DNA from: a virus
Reading direction: 5' to 3' (one strand)
DNA length: 26,395 bases
Virus record (IMG/VR): IMGVR_UViG_3300037191_002925
Coordinates: 1-26,395 of that record
Part shown: one piece after another, positions 15,201 through 22,423 of the stretch
Layout of the letters: each line of letters opens with the position of its first letter
How positions within the stretch are numbered: the first letter of the stretch is position 1
The notes under the pieces: generated by a model
What the model was told of the DNA's origin: nothing
The model's input: only the letters and a program-made list of their open reading frames with translations
Database searches by the model: none
Translations under genes and position numbers: made by a program

Positions 15201-15677
15201 GTGAGCAGCTTAGAGGACTGGCAATATAGGTCTGGTTGGGCGGATGGTACAACGTTCACCGCACACGATCTTAAAACGCTAGGCTTGAAAAAAATTCTAA
15301 AAAGAAGGAAAAAACAAATGAGTACAGAAAGTGATGCACCGCTAGAGGTTCTAGAAGATACACCCGGCAAACGAGGACCAAAGCCTGATTACCCCGGCCC
15401 CAGTTCTGACACCCCTGCTGCTGAAAACGTAACCTCCCATGGAAAAGGGCGGGGACGAAATGAGTGGCTTGATAAAAAGCTGCTCATCGTTCCGTTGTTG
15501 GATGAGCCCGTTGGTGTGCGAAGAGACAGCAAGCGGTGGCGTAACCAGCAGGTGATCCTTCAGTGCAGAACAGTTGGGGAAGCTTTGAACAGGCTTTCTG
15601 CTTTGACCAGTCCAGGCAGCGGTGCGGACATTCGATTGGCGGTAAAAAAAGAAGTTATCGAGCTTAAAAAGGAATAG
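15201..15677 (+). CDS. Unknown basic protein heading the modification operon, 158 aa
   Basis: The GTG start follows a strong TAGGAGG site. The N-terminal 40 residues end in a basic run (KILKRRKKQ). A disordered middle has an AT-hook-like KRGPKPDYPGP and GKGRGRNEW, and the C-terminal part (WRNQQVILQCRTVGEALNRLSAL) may be folded. DNA binding is plausible from charge only. An in-frame ATG at 15318 preceded by GAAGGAAAAAAC could give a shorter product. I do not recognise the family. It ends 4 bases before the pyrophosphorylase-like gene. Confidence 0.78.
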   Translation: MSSLEDWQYRSGWADGTTFTAHDLKTLGLKKILKRRKKQMSTESDAPLEVLEDTPGKRGPKPDYPGPSSDTPAAENVTSHGKGRGRNEWLDKKLLIVPLLDEPVGVRRDSKRWRNQQVILQCRTVGEALNRLSALTSPGSGADIRLAVKKEVIELKKE

Positions 15678-15681
15678 ATGC

Positions 15682-16560
15682 ATGAAAACGGAAAACGTAG
15701 AAAGTTTTTTCCACTGGATCAACGAGCGCCATAGCATCTACCTAAAGCGGAAAGTTGGCCCAGCACCGTTCACAGAAGACGAGATACTGCAACGGTACAA
15801 GTTCACCAACCCGTTTCGTGAAAACGATCGCGTAACTATTTGGATGAGGCAGAACTGGACTAACCCGCACCAGCAAGCGCCTATTTGCCAGCAGATCTAT
15901 AACATCTGTCTTTTCAGGATGTTTGGAACGCCGGAGTTCGCAGAAGCTGTTGGGTGGCAAACAGAGTTCAACCCCAGCCTTTTAAAATCAACTGCCCGTG
16001 AAAAGTTGAACAGAAAAGAAAAGGTGTTCACGGGTGCTTACATCATCACTAACCAAGGGTTGAAACTGCCCAAGGAAGAAGTGGTAGTAGATCTCTTTTT
16101 AGAGCCCGTGTGGCGTAACAGTGAAGATCTAGCCAAGGTCGCTGAGCAGAAAAGTTTGAGGGCTATGCACAAGGCCCTTGGAAAGTTGAAAGGCTGGGGT
16201 GGTGGCGGGTTCATGGCGTATGAAGCTGTCACTGATATGAACTACACACCGGTCCTAGCTAATGCGAAAGATAAAATGACTTGGGCTAACGCTGGTCCTG
16301 GAGCCAAACGTGGGTTGAACCGGATCCACGATCGCCCGCTTACCAATGGCCGCGCCGATTGGAACCAGGAGATGAGAAAACTCCTTTTGCACAAGGACTA
16401 CTATGTAGCGATGCCTCAAGCTGATGACGACAACATTGATATGCGTTGCATAGAGCACAGCTTGTGTGAGTGGGATAAGTACGAACGGGTACGGCTAGGC
16501 CAAGGTCGGCCAAGAAGCAAAGTGTCCTATAACGATGGTGAGTGGTACCCGGTTAACTAG
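15682..16560 (+). CDS. Alpha-glutamyl/putrescinyl-thymine pyrophosphorylase-like DNA base hypermodification protein, 292 aa
   Basis: The N-terminal signature FFHWINERHSIYLKR (9-23), the TEDEILQRYKFTNPFRENDRV segment and the C-terminal CIEHSLCEWDKYERVRLGQG (from about 256) match the phage aGPT-Pplase family, related to the helical domain of 5-hmdU DNA kinases. These proteins are predicted to replace the pyrophosphate of activated 5-hydroxymethyluracil in DNA with an adduct such as putrescine or glutamate (phiW-14 and SP10 thymine hypermodification). It sits in one operon with a glycosyltransferase-like protein and a TS-family enzyme, which fits DNA modification. The final chemistry cannot be read from sequence. 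No kinase is present nearby. Confidence 0.82.
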   Translation: MKTENVESFFHWINERHSIYLKRKVGPAPFTEDEILQRYKFTNPFRENDRVTIWMRQNWTNPHQQAPICQQIYNICLFRMFGTPEFAEAVGWQTEFNPSLLKSTAREKLNRKEKVFTGAYIITNQGLKLPKEEVVVDLFLEPVWRNSEDLAKVAEQKSLRAMHKALGKLKGWGGGGFMAYEAVTDMNYTPVLANAKDKMTWANAGPGAKRGLNRIHDRPLTNGRADWNQEMRKLLLHKDYYVAMPQADDDNIDMRCIEHSLCEWDKYERVRLGQGRPRSKVSYNDGEWYPVN

Positions 16561-16569
16561 GAGTCCATC

Positions 16570-17586
16570 ATGAAAGAAGATACGGTTGTTGTGCACTTGA
16601 CAAAGTGCGCGGACAAAACGACTATTGCCAGTGCCAAGATCGCGAAGTTCATTTCTGATGAGTATGAGTTACCCTTGGTGGATGGGCCGGGGCAGTTTAA
16701 GAAAAAGTACCGCAATATCCTCTACGTCAACAGCATGGGTGCGTTTGCCCACCCTGACTTGCGTAGGGAGTTGGCGGAGCAAGCCCTTCATTGTGATCGG
16801 TTGGTTTATGTGCAGAACGATTACAACGTTCACCCTATCAGCCAAGTACAAAAGGTTGTGCGAGATGAACGGGGTTGGAGCCATGATTTTCCATTCACTA
16901 AAGGAGAGATTTTCCTTTGGGGAACAGTCCCGGAGTTTATAATCAAGCCCGGAGATGTGTACCTAAACTGGAACCAGCTCACCTATACCCCCTCCCCCCG
17001 TAGGGAGCCCCATAACGGGCCGCACAGCGGCTCCGTTTTTTACTGGGGTGCATGTAGGCCAGGGCGGAAGGACGCCTTCGCACGGCTGTTATTTGGCTGT
17101 TATGGCCATGCCAACTATCCAGTGGTAATTAGCTGTGCCACAAAAGTGCGAAACAAGTTTGCAGAAATCCCTAAAAGCTACACAGGGTTGCAGCACGAGC
17201 GACCAACCGAAGTCAGCTTTGTACGCCCCTTCAAAAGTGTAGAAGAGCTCCAGCAATACGGCTGCACCATCTATATGGAAGACGAAACAAGCAACGACCT
17301 GTACACCAGTCCGGCCAACCGATTCTATGAAGCACTCAGCGCAGACCTGTTCATGTTCGTAGACGACATCGCCGCGCACACACTCAAAAGAGCCGGGTAC
17401 GAAGTTCCCCCAGAGTGGATTATCAGTACTCCTGCAGACATAAAAAAGGTTGGCCTACCTGTTCCTGTGGCCCACCGTAACAAGCAAGCCATGCTATGGC
17501 GATACAAGGCAGAGGAAGGGCTAGAAGAGCTAAAACAAAAGGGTGCCCAAGCAGTGTGGGGACTTCAGAAAAAACTGAAAAAGTAA
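16570..17586 (+). CDS. GT-B-fold glycosyltransferase-like protein, probably DNA-modifying, 338 aa
   Basis: The C-terminal half carries SPANRFYEALSADLFMFVDD (247-266), the pattern with which GT-B glycosyltransferases bind the nucleotide-sugar (P-x-R-x-x-E-A-L followed by a hydrophobic strand). The N-terminal half (YRNILYVNSMGAFAHPDL, DRLVYVQNDYN) looks like the first Rossmann-type domain, and the interdomain start is GSVFYWGACRPGRKDAFARLL. The stop of the previous gene overlaps its AGGAG ribosome-binding site. Placement between the pyrophosphorylase-like and TS-family genes suggests that it adds sugar to a hydroxymethylated or otherwise modified thymine in phage DNA. Substrate and sugar are unknown, and assignment to an exact GT family is not possible by eye. 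Confidence 0.72.
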   Translation: MKEDTVVVHLTKCADKTTIASAKIAKFISDEYELPLVDGPGQFKKKYRNILYVNSMGAFAHPDLRRELAEQALHCDRLVYVQNDYNVHPISQVQKVVRDERGWSHDFPFTKGEIFLWGTVPEFIIKPGDVYLNWNQLTYTPSPRREPHNGPHSGSVFYWGACRPGRKDAFARLLFGCYGHANYPVVISCATKVRNKFAEIPKSYTGLQHERPTEVSFVRPFKSVEELQQYGCTIYMEDETSNDLYTSPANRFYEALSADLFMFVDDIAAHTLKRAGYEVPPEWIISTPADIKKVGLPVPVAHRNKQAMLWRYKAEEGLEELKQKGAQAVWGLQKKLKK

Positions 17587-17601
17587 GGGTGTAGAAAGAC
17601 C

Positions 17602-18684
17602 ATGTTCACTTTCAATGTGCGTAATGTAAGCGAAGCCCTGTTTGTTGTGAACCAAAGCCTAAAAGAAAATGGTGTACTTCGTGAAACACGAAACGGCCCC
17701 GCGTTAGAGTTTCCCGCGCCGGTCGCTGTTTCCTACAGTCACCCCAAAGAGCGGGTACTGTTCTATCCTCAAAGAGATGCCAACCCGTTCTTTCACTTCA
17801 TGGAAAGTATGTGGATGTTGGCCGGGCGCAGAGACGTTGAGTTTGTGCAACGGTTCAACAACAGAATGTCCGTCTACAGCGATAACGGTGTCAACTTCCA
17901 CGGGGCATACGGGTACCGATGGAAGAATTGGTTTGAAGACAACCAATTAGATATTATCATCGCACGATTAAAAGAGTACCCAAACGACCGCCGATGTGTC
18001 CTAAATATGTGGGATCCAGATAGTGATCTCACCTCTGGGAACCACAACGTAGATCTCCCTTGCAACACCCACATCTACTTTCGTGTGGAAGAAACAGGCT
18101 CCCTCGTTCCCAACCGGTTGCACATGACCGTGTGCAACCGCAGCAATGACATGATTTGGGGTGCGCTCGGAGCGAACGCAGTGCACATGAGCTTCCTGCA
18201 AGAGTACATGGCCGGGATGGTTGGCGTTGCGGTTGGAACCTATGTTCAGTTCAGCAACAACTTCCACGCCTACCTAGACACATTGCCCAAGTTGGAGGGC
18301 CTAGTCGCCGACTACGAACCCTACCTGACGTTTTCAGAAGTGAACAACACCCCCTTGGTAATGGATACGGAAACGTTTGAGGAAGAGCTAACGTACTTCA
18401 TGGACGGCCAAGAGCCCCTAATGCAAAGAGGCTACGACTACCTAAACGATTTTTTCCCCTACGTTGCAGAGCCCATGCGGGAAGCATGGCAGCTTTGGAA
18501 AAGCCCTACAAAAGAAGTTGGGAAAGCAATCCAAGCCGCTGAAAAAATTCAGTCTGCCGATTGGCGGGTGGCCTGTTGCGAGTGGCTTCAACGAAGGGCA
18601 CCCATGCGCTACGAAGTGAACACGCTAGCGCCAGAAGAAGAATGGGGCTGCGCAAGCGCACAAAAGCCCAAAGAAGGAAAATAG
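17602..18684 (+). CDS. Thymidylate synthase-family enzyme, probable dUMP hydroxymethylase, 360 aa
   Basis: The enzyme should transfer a one-carbon unit from methylene-tetrahydrofolate to C5 of dUMP. Catalytic Cys154 lies in DLPCNTHIYF. NRSNDMIWGALGAN (179-192) corresponds to the dUMP/phosphate-binding RSxDxxxGxPFN loop, with Arg180, Ser181, Asp183 and Asn192, and QFSNNFHAY follows. Asn at the base-recognition place favours uracil over cytosine. The loop has one residue more than in E. coli ThyA and lacks the PF, and the protein is about 95 residues longer than ThyA. Location in the modification operon favours making 5-hydroxymethyl-dUMP rather than dTMP, but a true thymidylate synthase cannot be excluded. 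Confidence 0.88.
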   Translation: MFTFNVRNVSEALFVVNQSLKENGVLRETRNGPALEFPAPVAVSYSHPKERVLFYPQRDANPFFHFMESMWMLAGRRDVEFVQRFNNRMSVYSDNGVNFHGAYGYRWKNWFEDNQLDIIIARLKEYPNDRRCVLNMWDPDSDLTSGNHNVDLPCNTHIYFRVEETGSLVPNRLHMTVCNRSNDMIWGALGANAVHMSFLQEYMAGMVGVAVGTYVQFSNNFHAYLDTLPKLEGLVADYEPYLTFSEVNNTPLVMDTETFEEELTYFMDGQEPLMQRGYDYLNDFFPYVAEPMREAWQLWKSPTKEVGKAIQAAEKIQSADWRVACCEWLQRRAPMRYEVNTLAPEEEWGCASAQKPKEGK

Positions 18685-18687
18685 CTC

Positions 18688-19026
18688 ATGGACAGTGAAA
18701 TCATAGAAGTTGTTAAAGCGCTTACTGAAAAAGATTGGAAAGCGCTGCGGAAGTCTGAAGAAAGCTACGGCGATAGCTGGCGCAAAAGAGGGGGAGTAGG
18801 TGCCTTCATGATGCTGGCCCGCAAGTGGGACAGGATAAATGTGCAAGTGGAAAAATCTTCCTACGATGTGTTCCACGCCGTGGAAGAAGACGGGCGGGAA
18901 GAAGGAATACTAGACGATATCAAAGACCTTCGGCGTTACCTTCTACTGGTTGAAGCGTGGTGTTGGATGCAAACCGAAGAATACGCCATTGATCAGGAGC
19001 CCATTGATCCCGAAGAGGACACTTGA
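18688..19026 (+). CDS. DUF1599-like nucleotide-modification-associated protein, 112 aa
   Basis: The motif SEESYGDSWRKRGGVGAFMMLARKWDRI followed by ILDDIKDLRRYLLLVEAW resembles DUF1599 proteins, small all-helical relatives of MazG/dUTPase-type nucleotide pyrophosphohydrolases that recur beside DNA-modification genes. It could hydrolyse an unmodified nucleotide so that the modified one is favoured. It begins 3 bases after the TS-family stop and is the fifth gene of the operon; the next start overlaps its stop (TGATG). The assignment rests on motif resemblance. Confidence 0.75.
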   Translation: MDSEIIEVVKALTEKDWKALRKSEESYGDSWRKRGGVGAFMMLARKWDRINVQVEKSSYDVFHAVEEDGREEGILDDIKDLRRYLLLVEAWCWMQTEEYAIDQEPIDPEEDT

Positions 19027-19202
19027 TGCAAGAAGGGGTAACCCCTGAAAGCAACATGGAAAAGCCCCTGCTGGCAACTTGCACTTGTAGCGCAGAAGCT
19101 AGGACACTTGTTGTTAGAACGCTCAAAAACAAATGGCCTAAGTGCTCTTGCGGCCTGTTCATGAAGGTTGAAAAACAATGGTTAAAGACCACAGACAAAT
19201 GA
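19026..19202 (+). CDS. Small zinc-ribbon-like protein, 58 aa
   Basis: The ATG overlaps the upstream stop by one base. The protein has paired Cys residues, TCTC (residues 18-21) and KCSCG (39-43), about 20 residues apart, with Trp and Lys between, consistent with a tiny zinc ribbon. Its stop overlaps the internal polymerase ATG at 19199 in ATGA. The double overlap makes it a likely real gene. Function is unknown; a polymerase accessory role is possible from position. Confidence 0.65.
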   Translation: MQEGVTPESNMEKPLLATCTCSAEARTLVVRTLKNKWPKCSCGLFMKVEKQWLKTTDK

Positions 19203-21112
19203 CCTTCTTTGCCCCCAAGGGGGAATGGGTAGCACCAACAGAATTTCCTGACCTATCAGCGTACAGCACCATAGCCGTGGATCTTGAAACAAGAGACCCA
19301 CACCTCCGTGAACGCGGTAGCGGGTGGCCCCGAAAAGACGGGTACATTATCGGTGTCGCAGTAGCTGTTGAAAATGAAGCATGGTACTTCCCTATCCGGC
19401 ATGAAATTGGCCCCAACCTTGATGTGAAGCGAACCTTGGGCTGGCTAGCTGACCTGCTTAAAGAACCCACTCGGCAAGTTGTGTTTCACAATGCGCAGTA
19501 CGATGTGGGCTGGCTCCTCGCTGAAGGGGTAACCATCCACTCGGCAATACGCGACACCATGGTGGTTGCCCCTTTGTTGGATGAAAATCGGTTCAGCTAT
19601 TCGCTAAATAATTTAAGCAGAGACTACCTTGCAGACATTAAGTCAGAAAAAGGCTTACGAGAAGCAGCCGCTGAGTTTGGTGTGGATGCCAAGAGCGAAA
19701 TGTACAAGCTTCCAGCCAGCTTCGTAGGGGCCTACGCCGAGCAAGACGCAGCGCTTACGCTACGGTTGTGGAACCACTTTCAAGTGCTGATTGTTAAAGA
19801 AGACATAGCGGATATCCTAGCTCTTGAAAACAAAGTCCTCGCTACCGTCATACCCATGCGGCATCGTGGGGTGCCCATTGATATAGATAGGGCCGCAGAA
19901 CTAAAAGGGTACTTCCACAAAAGAGAAGTAGAATTCCTAACCGAAATAAAGCGCGAGACAGGCAAAGACGTTGAAATATGGGCTGCTGCGAGCATTGCCA
20001 AAGCCTTTGACGCGATTGATCTGCCCTACCCCCGCACCGAAAAGACGGGTGTTCCAAGCTTCACCAAGTTCTGGCTAAAAAACCACGAACACAAAGTTCC
20101 CAAAATGATTGTAGAAGCACGAGAGCTTAACAAGGCCCGAACGACCTTCGTAGACACCATCCTCAAACATAACCACAATGGTAGAATTCACGCTGAACTG
20201 AACCAACTGCGAAGCGACGACGCAGGAACAGTCACCGGGCGCTTTAGCTACAGCAACCCTAATCTGCAACAAATGCCTGCACGGAACGCTGAAATTGGCC
20301 CGTTAATTCGCAGCCTGTTTGTGCCCGAAAAAGACACCGTGTGGGGCACCTTTGATTACTCCAGCCAAGAGCCCCGCTTGGTTGTGCACTACAGCAGCCT
20401 TCTAGGGTTCAACGGGGCCACGGCCTTTGCAGATGAGTACCATAAAGATGCAACAACAGATTTCCACCAAATGGCAGCGGATATTGTGGGCCTTCCTCGC
20501 AAACAGGCCAAGGACATCAACCTTGGGTTGTTCTATGGGATGGGCACCAAGAAGCTAGCGACGAGCTTGGGGCTGGAGTTAGACGAAGGTAAAAAGCTTT
20601 TTGAAGAGTACCACGCAAAAGTTCCGTTTGTGAGCCAGTTGAGCGAATACGCTATGAAGCGCGCTTCCACCAAGGGGGTGATCCGCACCCTGTTAGGTAG
20701 GCGGTGCCGCTTTGATAAGTGGGAGCCCAGCCGGTATGGCCTATACAAGTCTCTAAGCTACCAGGAGGCCTATGACGAGCACGGCCCTAGCATTCGCCGC
20801 GCCTTTACCTACAAGGCCCTCAACAAGCTTATACAGGGCAGCGCAGCGGATCAAACCAAAGCAGCCATGGTCGCCCTGCACGAAAATGGCTACTTGCCCA
20901 TGATACAAGTACATGACGAGCTTGACTTTTCGGTGTCTTCTGAAAAAGAAGCCAAGGAGATCAAAGAAATCATGGAAACCTGTGTAGAGCTACGGGTGCC
21001 CAGTCTTGTAGATGCTGAGTTCGGTAAAAACTGGGGGGAAGCAAAACAAACCTTTGGAGATAAACCATGGACACGAGGGATAACGGGGAAACACTCACAG
21101 ATGGAGACGTGA
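19178..21112 (+). CDS. Family A (Pol I-type) DNA polymerase with 3'-5' exonuclease
   Basis: This is the replicative polymerase. The exonuclease motifs are VDLETRD (Asp35, Glu37), FHNAQYD (Asn105, Asp109) and YAEQD (Tyr186, Asp190), so proofreading should be active. The polymerase motifs are A FDYSSQE (Asp393, Glu398), B RKQAKDINLGLFYG (Arg441, Lys445) and C VHDEL (His579, Asp580, Glu581). The residue equal to E. coli Phe762 is Leu449. There is no 5'-3' exonuclease domain. The start is uncertain: ATG 19178 has an AAGG site, while ATG 19199 overlaps the upstream stop as ATGA, the habit of this genome, giving 637 aa. It overlaps the next gene by 46 bases. Confidence 0.97.
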   Translation: MVKDHRQMTFFAPKGEWVAPTEFPDLSAYSTIAVDLETRDPHLRERGSGWPRKDGYIIGVAVAVENEAWYFPIRHEIGPNLDVKRTLGWLADLLKEPTRQVVFHNAQYDVGWLLAEGVTIHSAIRDTMVVAPLLDENRFSYSLNNLSRDYLADIKSEKGLREAAAEFGVDAKSEMYKLPASFVGAYAEQDAALTLRLWNHFQVLIVKEDIADILALENKVLATVIPMRHRGVPIDIDRAAELKGYFHKREVEFLTEIKRETGKDVEIWAAASIAKAFDAIDLPYPRTEKTGVPSFTKFWLKNHEHKVPKMIVEARELNKARTTFVDTILKHNHNGRIHAELNQLRSDDAGTVTGRFSYSNPNLQQMPARNAEIGPLIRSLFVPEKDTVWGTFDYSSQEPRLVVHYSSLLGFNGATAFADEYHKDATTDFHQMAADIVGLPRKQAKDINLGLFYGMGTKKLATSLGLELDEGKKLFEEYHAKVPFVSQLSEYAMKRASTKGVIRTLLGRRCRFDKWEPSRYGLYKSLSYQEAYDEHGPSIRRAFTYKALNKLIQGSAADQTKAAMVALHENGYLPMIQVHDELDFSVSSEKEAKEIKEIMETCVELRVPSLVDAEFGKNWGEAKQTFGDKPWTRGITGKHSQMET

Positions 21113-21654
21113 GCGCTTTCAAAGAACAGTTGGACCAACGGCTAGAAGGCGGCGATATCCTACGATACCACACCGCGCCGAAAGTTGGCCGAGGACAAAC
21201 GGTAGGTCAGCACACTTGGCGGGGGCTGGTTCTTTTAGATATGATTTGGCCTTCCGCGCCGATGCAAGTGTGGCGTTACTTCCTTTATCATGACGTGCCG
21301 GAGCTGTTTACTGGAGATATCCCCAGCCCTTTAAAATGGGCCAACGAAGATTTTCTAAGGATCATCACCCAGATAGAAGAAAACGTGTGCGACAAAATGG
21401 GGTTCCCTACCAAATCAGACCTATCTTTAGACGAACAACTTGTAGTAGAAATGATCGATGTTCTAGAGCTCATGCTTTACTGCAAGCCTTTAAAGGATAC
21501 AATTCGTAAGGCGAACCAGATATACCAAACGGGGCATGATAAGGTATGGAAGCTGAGTGTGCAGTTGGAGATGATACTACGAAAGTCAGACCCAAACGTT
21601 GTGCGTCAGCAAAGAACGGATAGCTTGTCTATCATCCGAAAGCTTTTGGATTAA
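21067..21654 (+). CDS. HD-domain 5'-deoxynucleotidase, YfbR-like, 195 aa
   Basis: Metal-binding motifs are QHTWRGLVL (His49), YHDVPELFTGDIPSPLKW (His75, Asp76, Glu79) and EMIDVLEL (Asp131), the YfbR arrangement. YfbR dephosphorylates deoxynucleoside 5'-monophosphates; related phage HD enzymes act on dNTPs. It starts inside the polymerase gene, with a GGAG site, so it is made together with the polymerase. In a phage that uses modified thymine it might remove a canonical nucleotide from the pool. DatZ (dATP hydrolase of 2-aminoadenine phages) belongs to the same broad family, but there is no PurZ in this window, so I do not assign that role. Confidence 0.88.
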   Translation: MDTRDNGETLTDGDVSAFKEQLDQRLEGGDILRYHTAPKVGRGQTVGQHTWRGLVLLDMIWPSAPMQVWRYFLYHDVPELFTGDIPSPLKWANEDFLRIITQIEENVCDKMGFPTKSDLSLDEQLVVEMIDVLELMLYCKPLKDTIRKANQIYQTGHDKVWKLSVQLEMILRKSDPNVVRQQRTDSLSIIRKLLD

Positions 21655-21656
21655 TA

Positions 21657-21893
21657 ATGGCCGATAACGTGATCCCTTTTCCCGGCTCGTACACCCCAGA
21701 ATCTTTAACGCTGGGAGGGCCAGAAGAAACATGGGAAGAAGCGCTAGAGGATGTAGTCGTGCTCCAATGTCCAGAGGAAGGCTGTGAAAGTACCAGGTTT
21801 TTCTTGGAGCTGGAAGAGACGCAACGAGTTATCTGTGCCACATGCCTGATAGTCAGTAACTACCTGTTAAGTGCGCATAAATGGCAGGAGTAA
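21657..21893 (+). CDS. Small acidic zinc-ribbon protein, 78 aa
   Basis: The ATG lies two bases after the HD gene stop. The first half is acidic (GGPEETWEEALEDV), and then CPEEGC and CATC about 26 residues later form a likely zinc ribbon. Function unknown. Its place at the end of the polymerase-HD run suggests a replication or nucleotide-metabolism accessory. Confidence 0.75.
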   Translation: MADNVIPFPGSYTPESLTLGGPEETWEEALEDVVVLQCPEEGCESTRFFLELEETQRVICATCLIVSNYLLSAHKWQE

Positions 21894-21913
21894 AACAAGC
21901 TTGTGGCCCTTAT

Positions 21914-21934
21914 TCGCCCCTACTACTGTTTAAG
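21914..21934 (+). promoter_or_regulatory. TCGCCCC-N8-core promoter-like site
   Basis: TCGCCCC (21914-21920) is followed after 8 bases by TTTAAG, and TTGTG lies 14 bases upstream, at 21901. The same arrangement (TTGTG, TCGCCCC, core) occurs at 23179-23213. It is 26 bases before the start at 21960. Confidence 0.35.
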
Positions 21935-21959
21935 TACAAGGCAACCAACGGAGGCCACT

Positions 21960-22229
21960 ATGGGTAAAATGTCACAAATTCATACTGCCGCGCAAGACCA
22001 TGTAAGTTTACACCCAGATATCGCGGAAGACGATCCGAAGTACGCAGAAGCAATTGAAACAGTAGCTGGTGAGCTGCTAGTGTTGCACGCGGAACAGGCC
22101 CGCCTTGAAAAAATGCTGGTGCGTATAGAGTACGGCAATGACTATGCCTACTCCACCCAGCGCAAAGAGATGGCGCAAGTAGAACGTGCACTCCAAAGCG
22201 TTAAAAAAGACTTACGGCGCTATGGATAG
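21960..22229 (+). CDS. Unknown helical protein, 89 aa
   Basis: I chose ATG 21960 because CGGAGG stands 8 bases upstream; an upstream GTG at 21903 would run through the promoter-like site. The protein is charged and helical (ELLVLHAEQARLEKMLVRI, RKEMAQVERALQSVKKDLRRYG), probably a coiled coil. There is no recognised domain. It is the first gene of the accessory region. Confidence 0.75.
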   Translation: MGKMSQIHTAAQDHVSLHPDIAEDDPKYAEAIETVAGELLVLHAEQARLEKMLVRIEYGNDYAYSTQRKEMAQVERALQSVKKDLRRYG

Positions 22230-22262
22230 CCACAAGTTTTGAGGGAGAGACACATAACCTCC

Positions 22263-22358
22263 ATGGGTGCCGCTCCCGGTTTGGGCACCCTCAACGCTGT
22301 GATGCTTCTGTTAAATCGCCCTCAAAGTGTTAGTAACGGTTTAACAGATAGTCAATAA
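22263..22358 (+). CDS. Weak candidate peptide, 31 aa
   Basis: ATG 22263 opens MGAAPGLGTLNAVMLLLNRPQSV and stops at 22358. It lacks a convincing ribosome-binding site and covers two inverted repeats, so the interval is more likely regulatory. Listed for completeness. Confidence 0.2.
   Translation: MGAAPGLGTLNAVMLLLNRPQSVSNGLTDSQ
22265..22290 (+). terminator. Hairpin GGGTGCC/GGCACCC, possible terminator
   Basis: A perfect 7-bp stem (22265-22271 with 22284-22290) encloses a 12-base loop. No T-run follows, so it may be a weak terminator or an mRNA-processing hairpin after the 89-aa gene. Confidence 0.4.
22308..22347 (+). promoter_or_regulatory. Inverted repeat with promoter-like core
   Basis: CTGTTAAA (22308-22315) and TTTAACAG (22340-22347) are perfect inverted arms 24 bases apart, and the match continues imperfectly inward (TCG/CGG). 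Between them lies TCGCCCT-N8-TAGTAA (22316-22336), the recurrent promoter-like motif. Arms of this kind around a promoter are a common operator layout. It precedes the gene at 22424. Confidence 0.45.
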
Positions 22359-22423
22359 GGGGTCTCCTAAGTCATAGCCTGAAAATCACAGCGCACCGGG
22401 AACTTCTCTCAAAGGAGGTTTTG

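Noticed and set aside
19178-21654. A 2-aminoadenine (Z-genome) system, suggested by a PolA gene beside a DatZ-like HD gene
   Set aside because: No PurZ-like adenylosuccinate synthetase is present in the window, and the HD motifs fit YfbR equally well. The nearby genes point to thymine modification instead.
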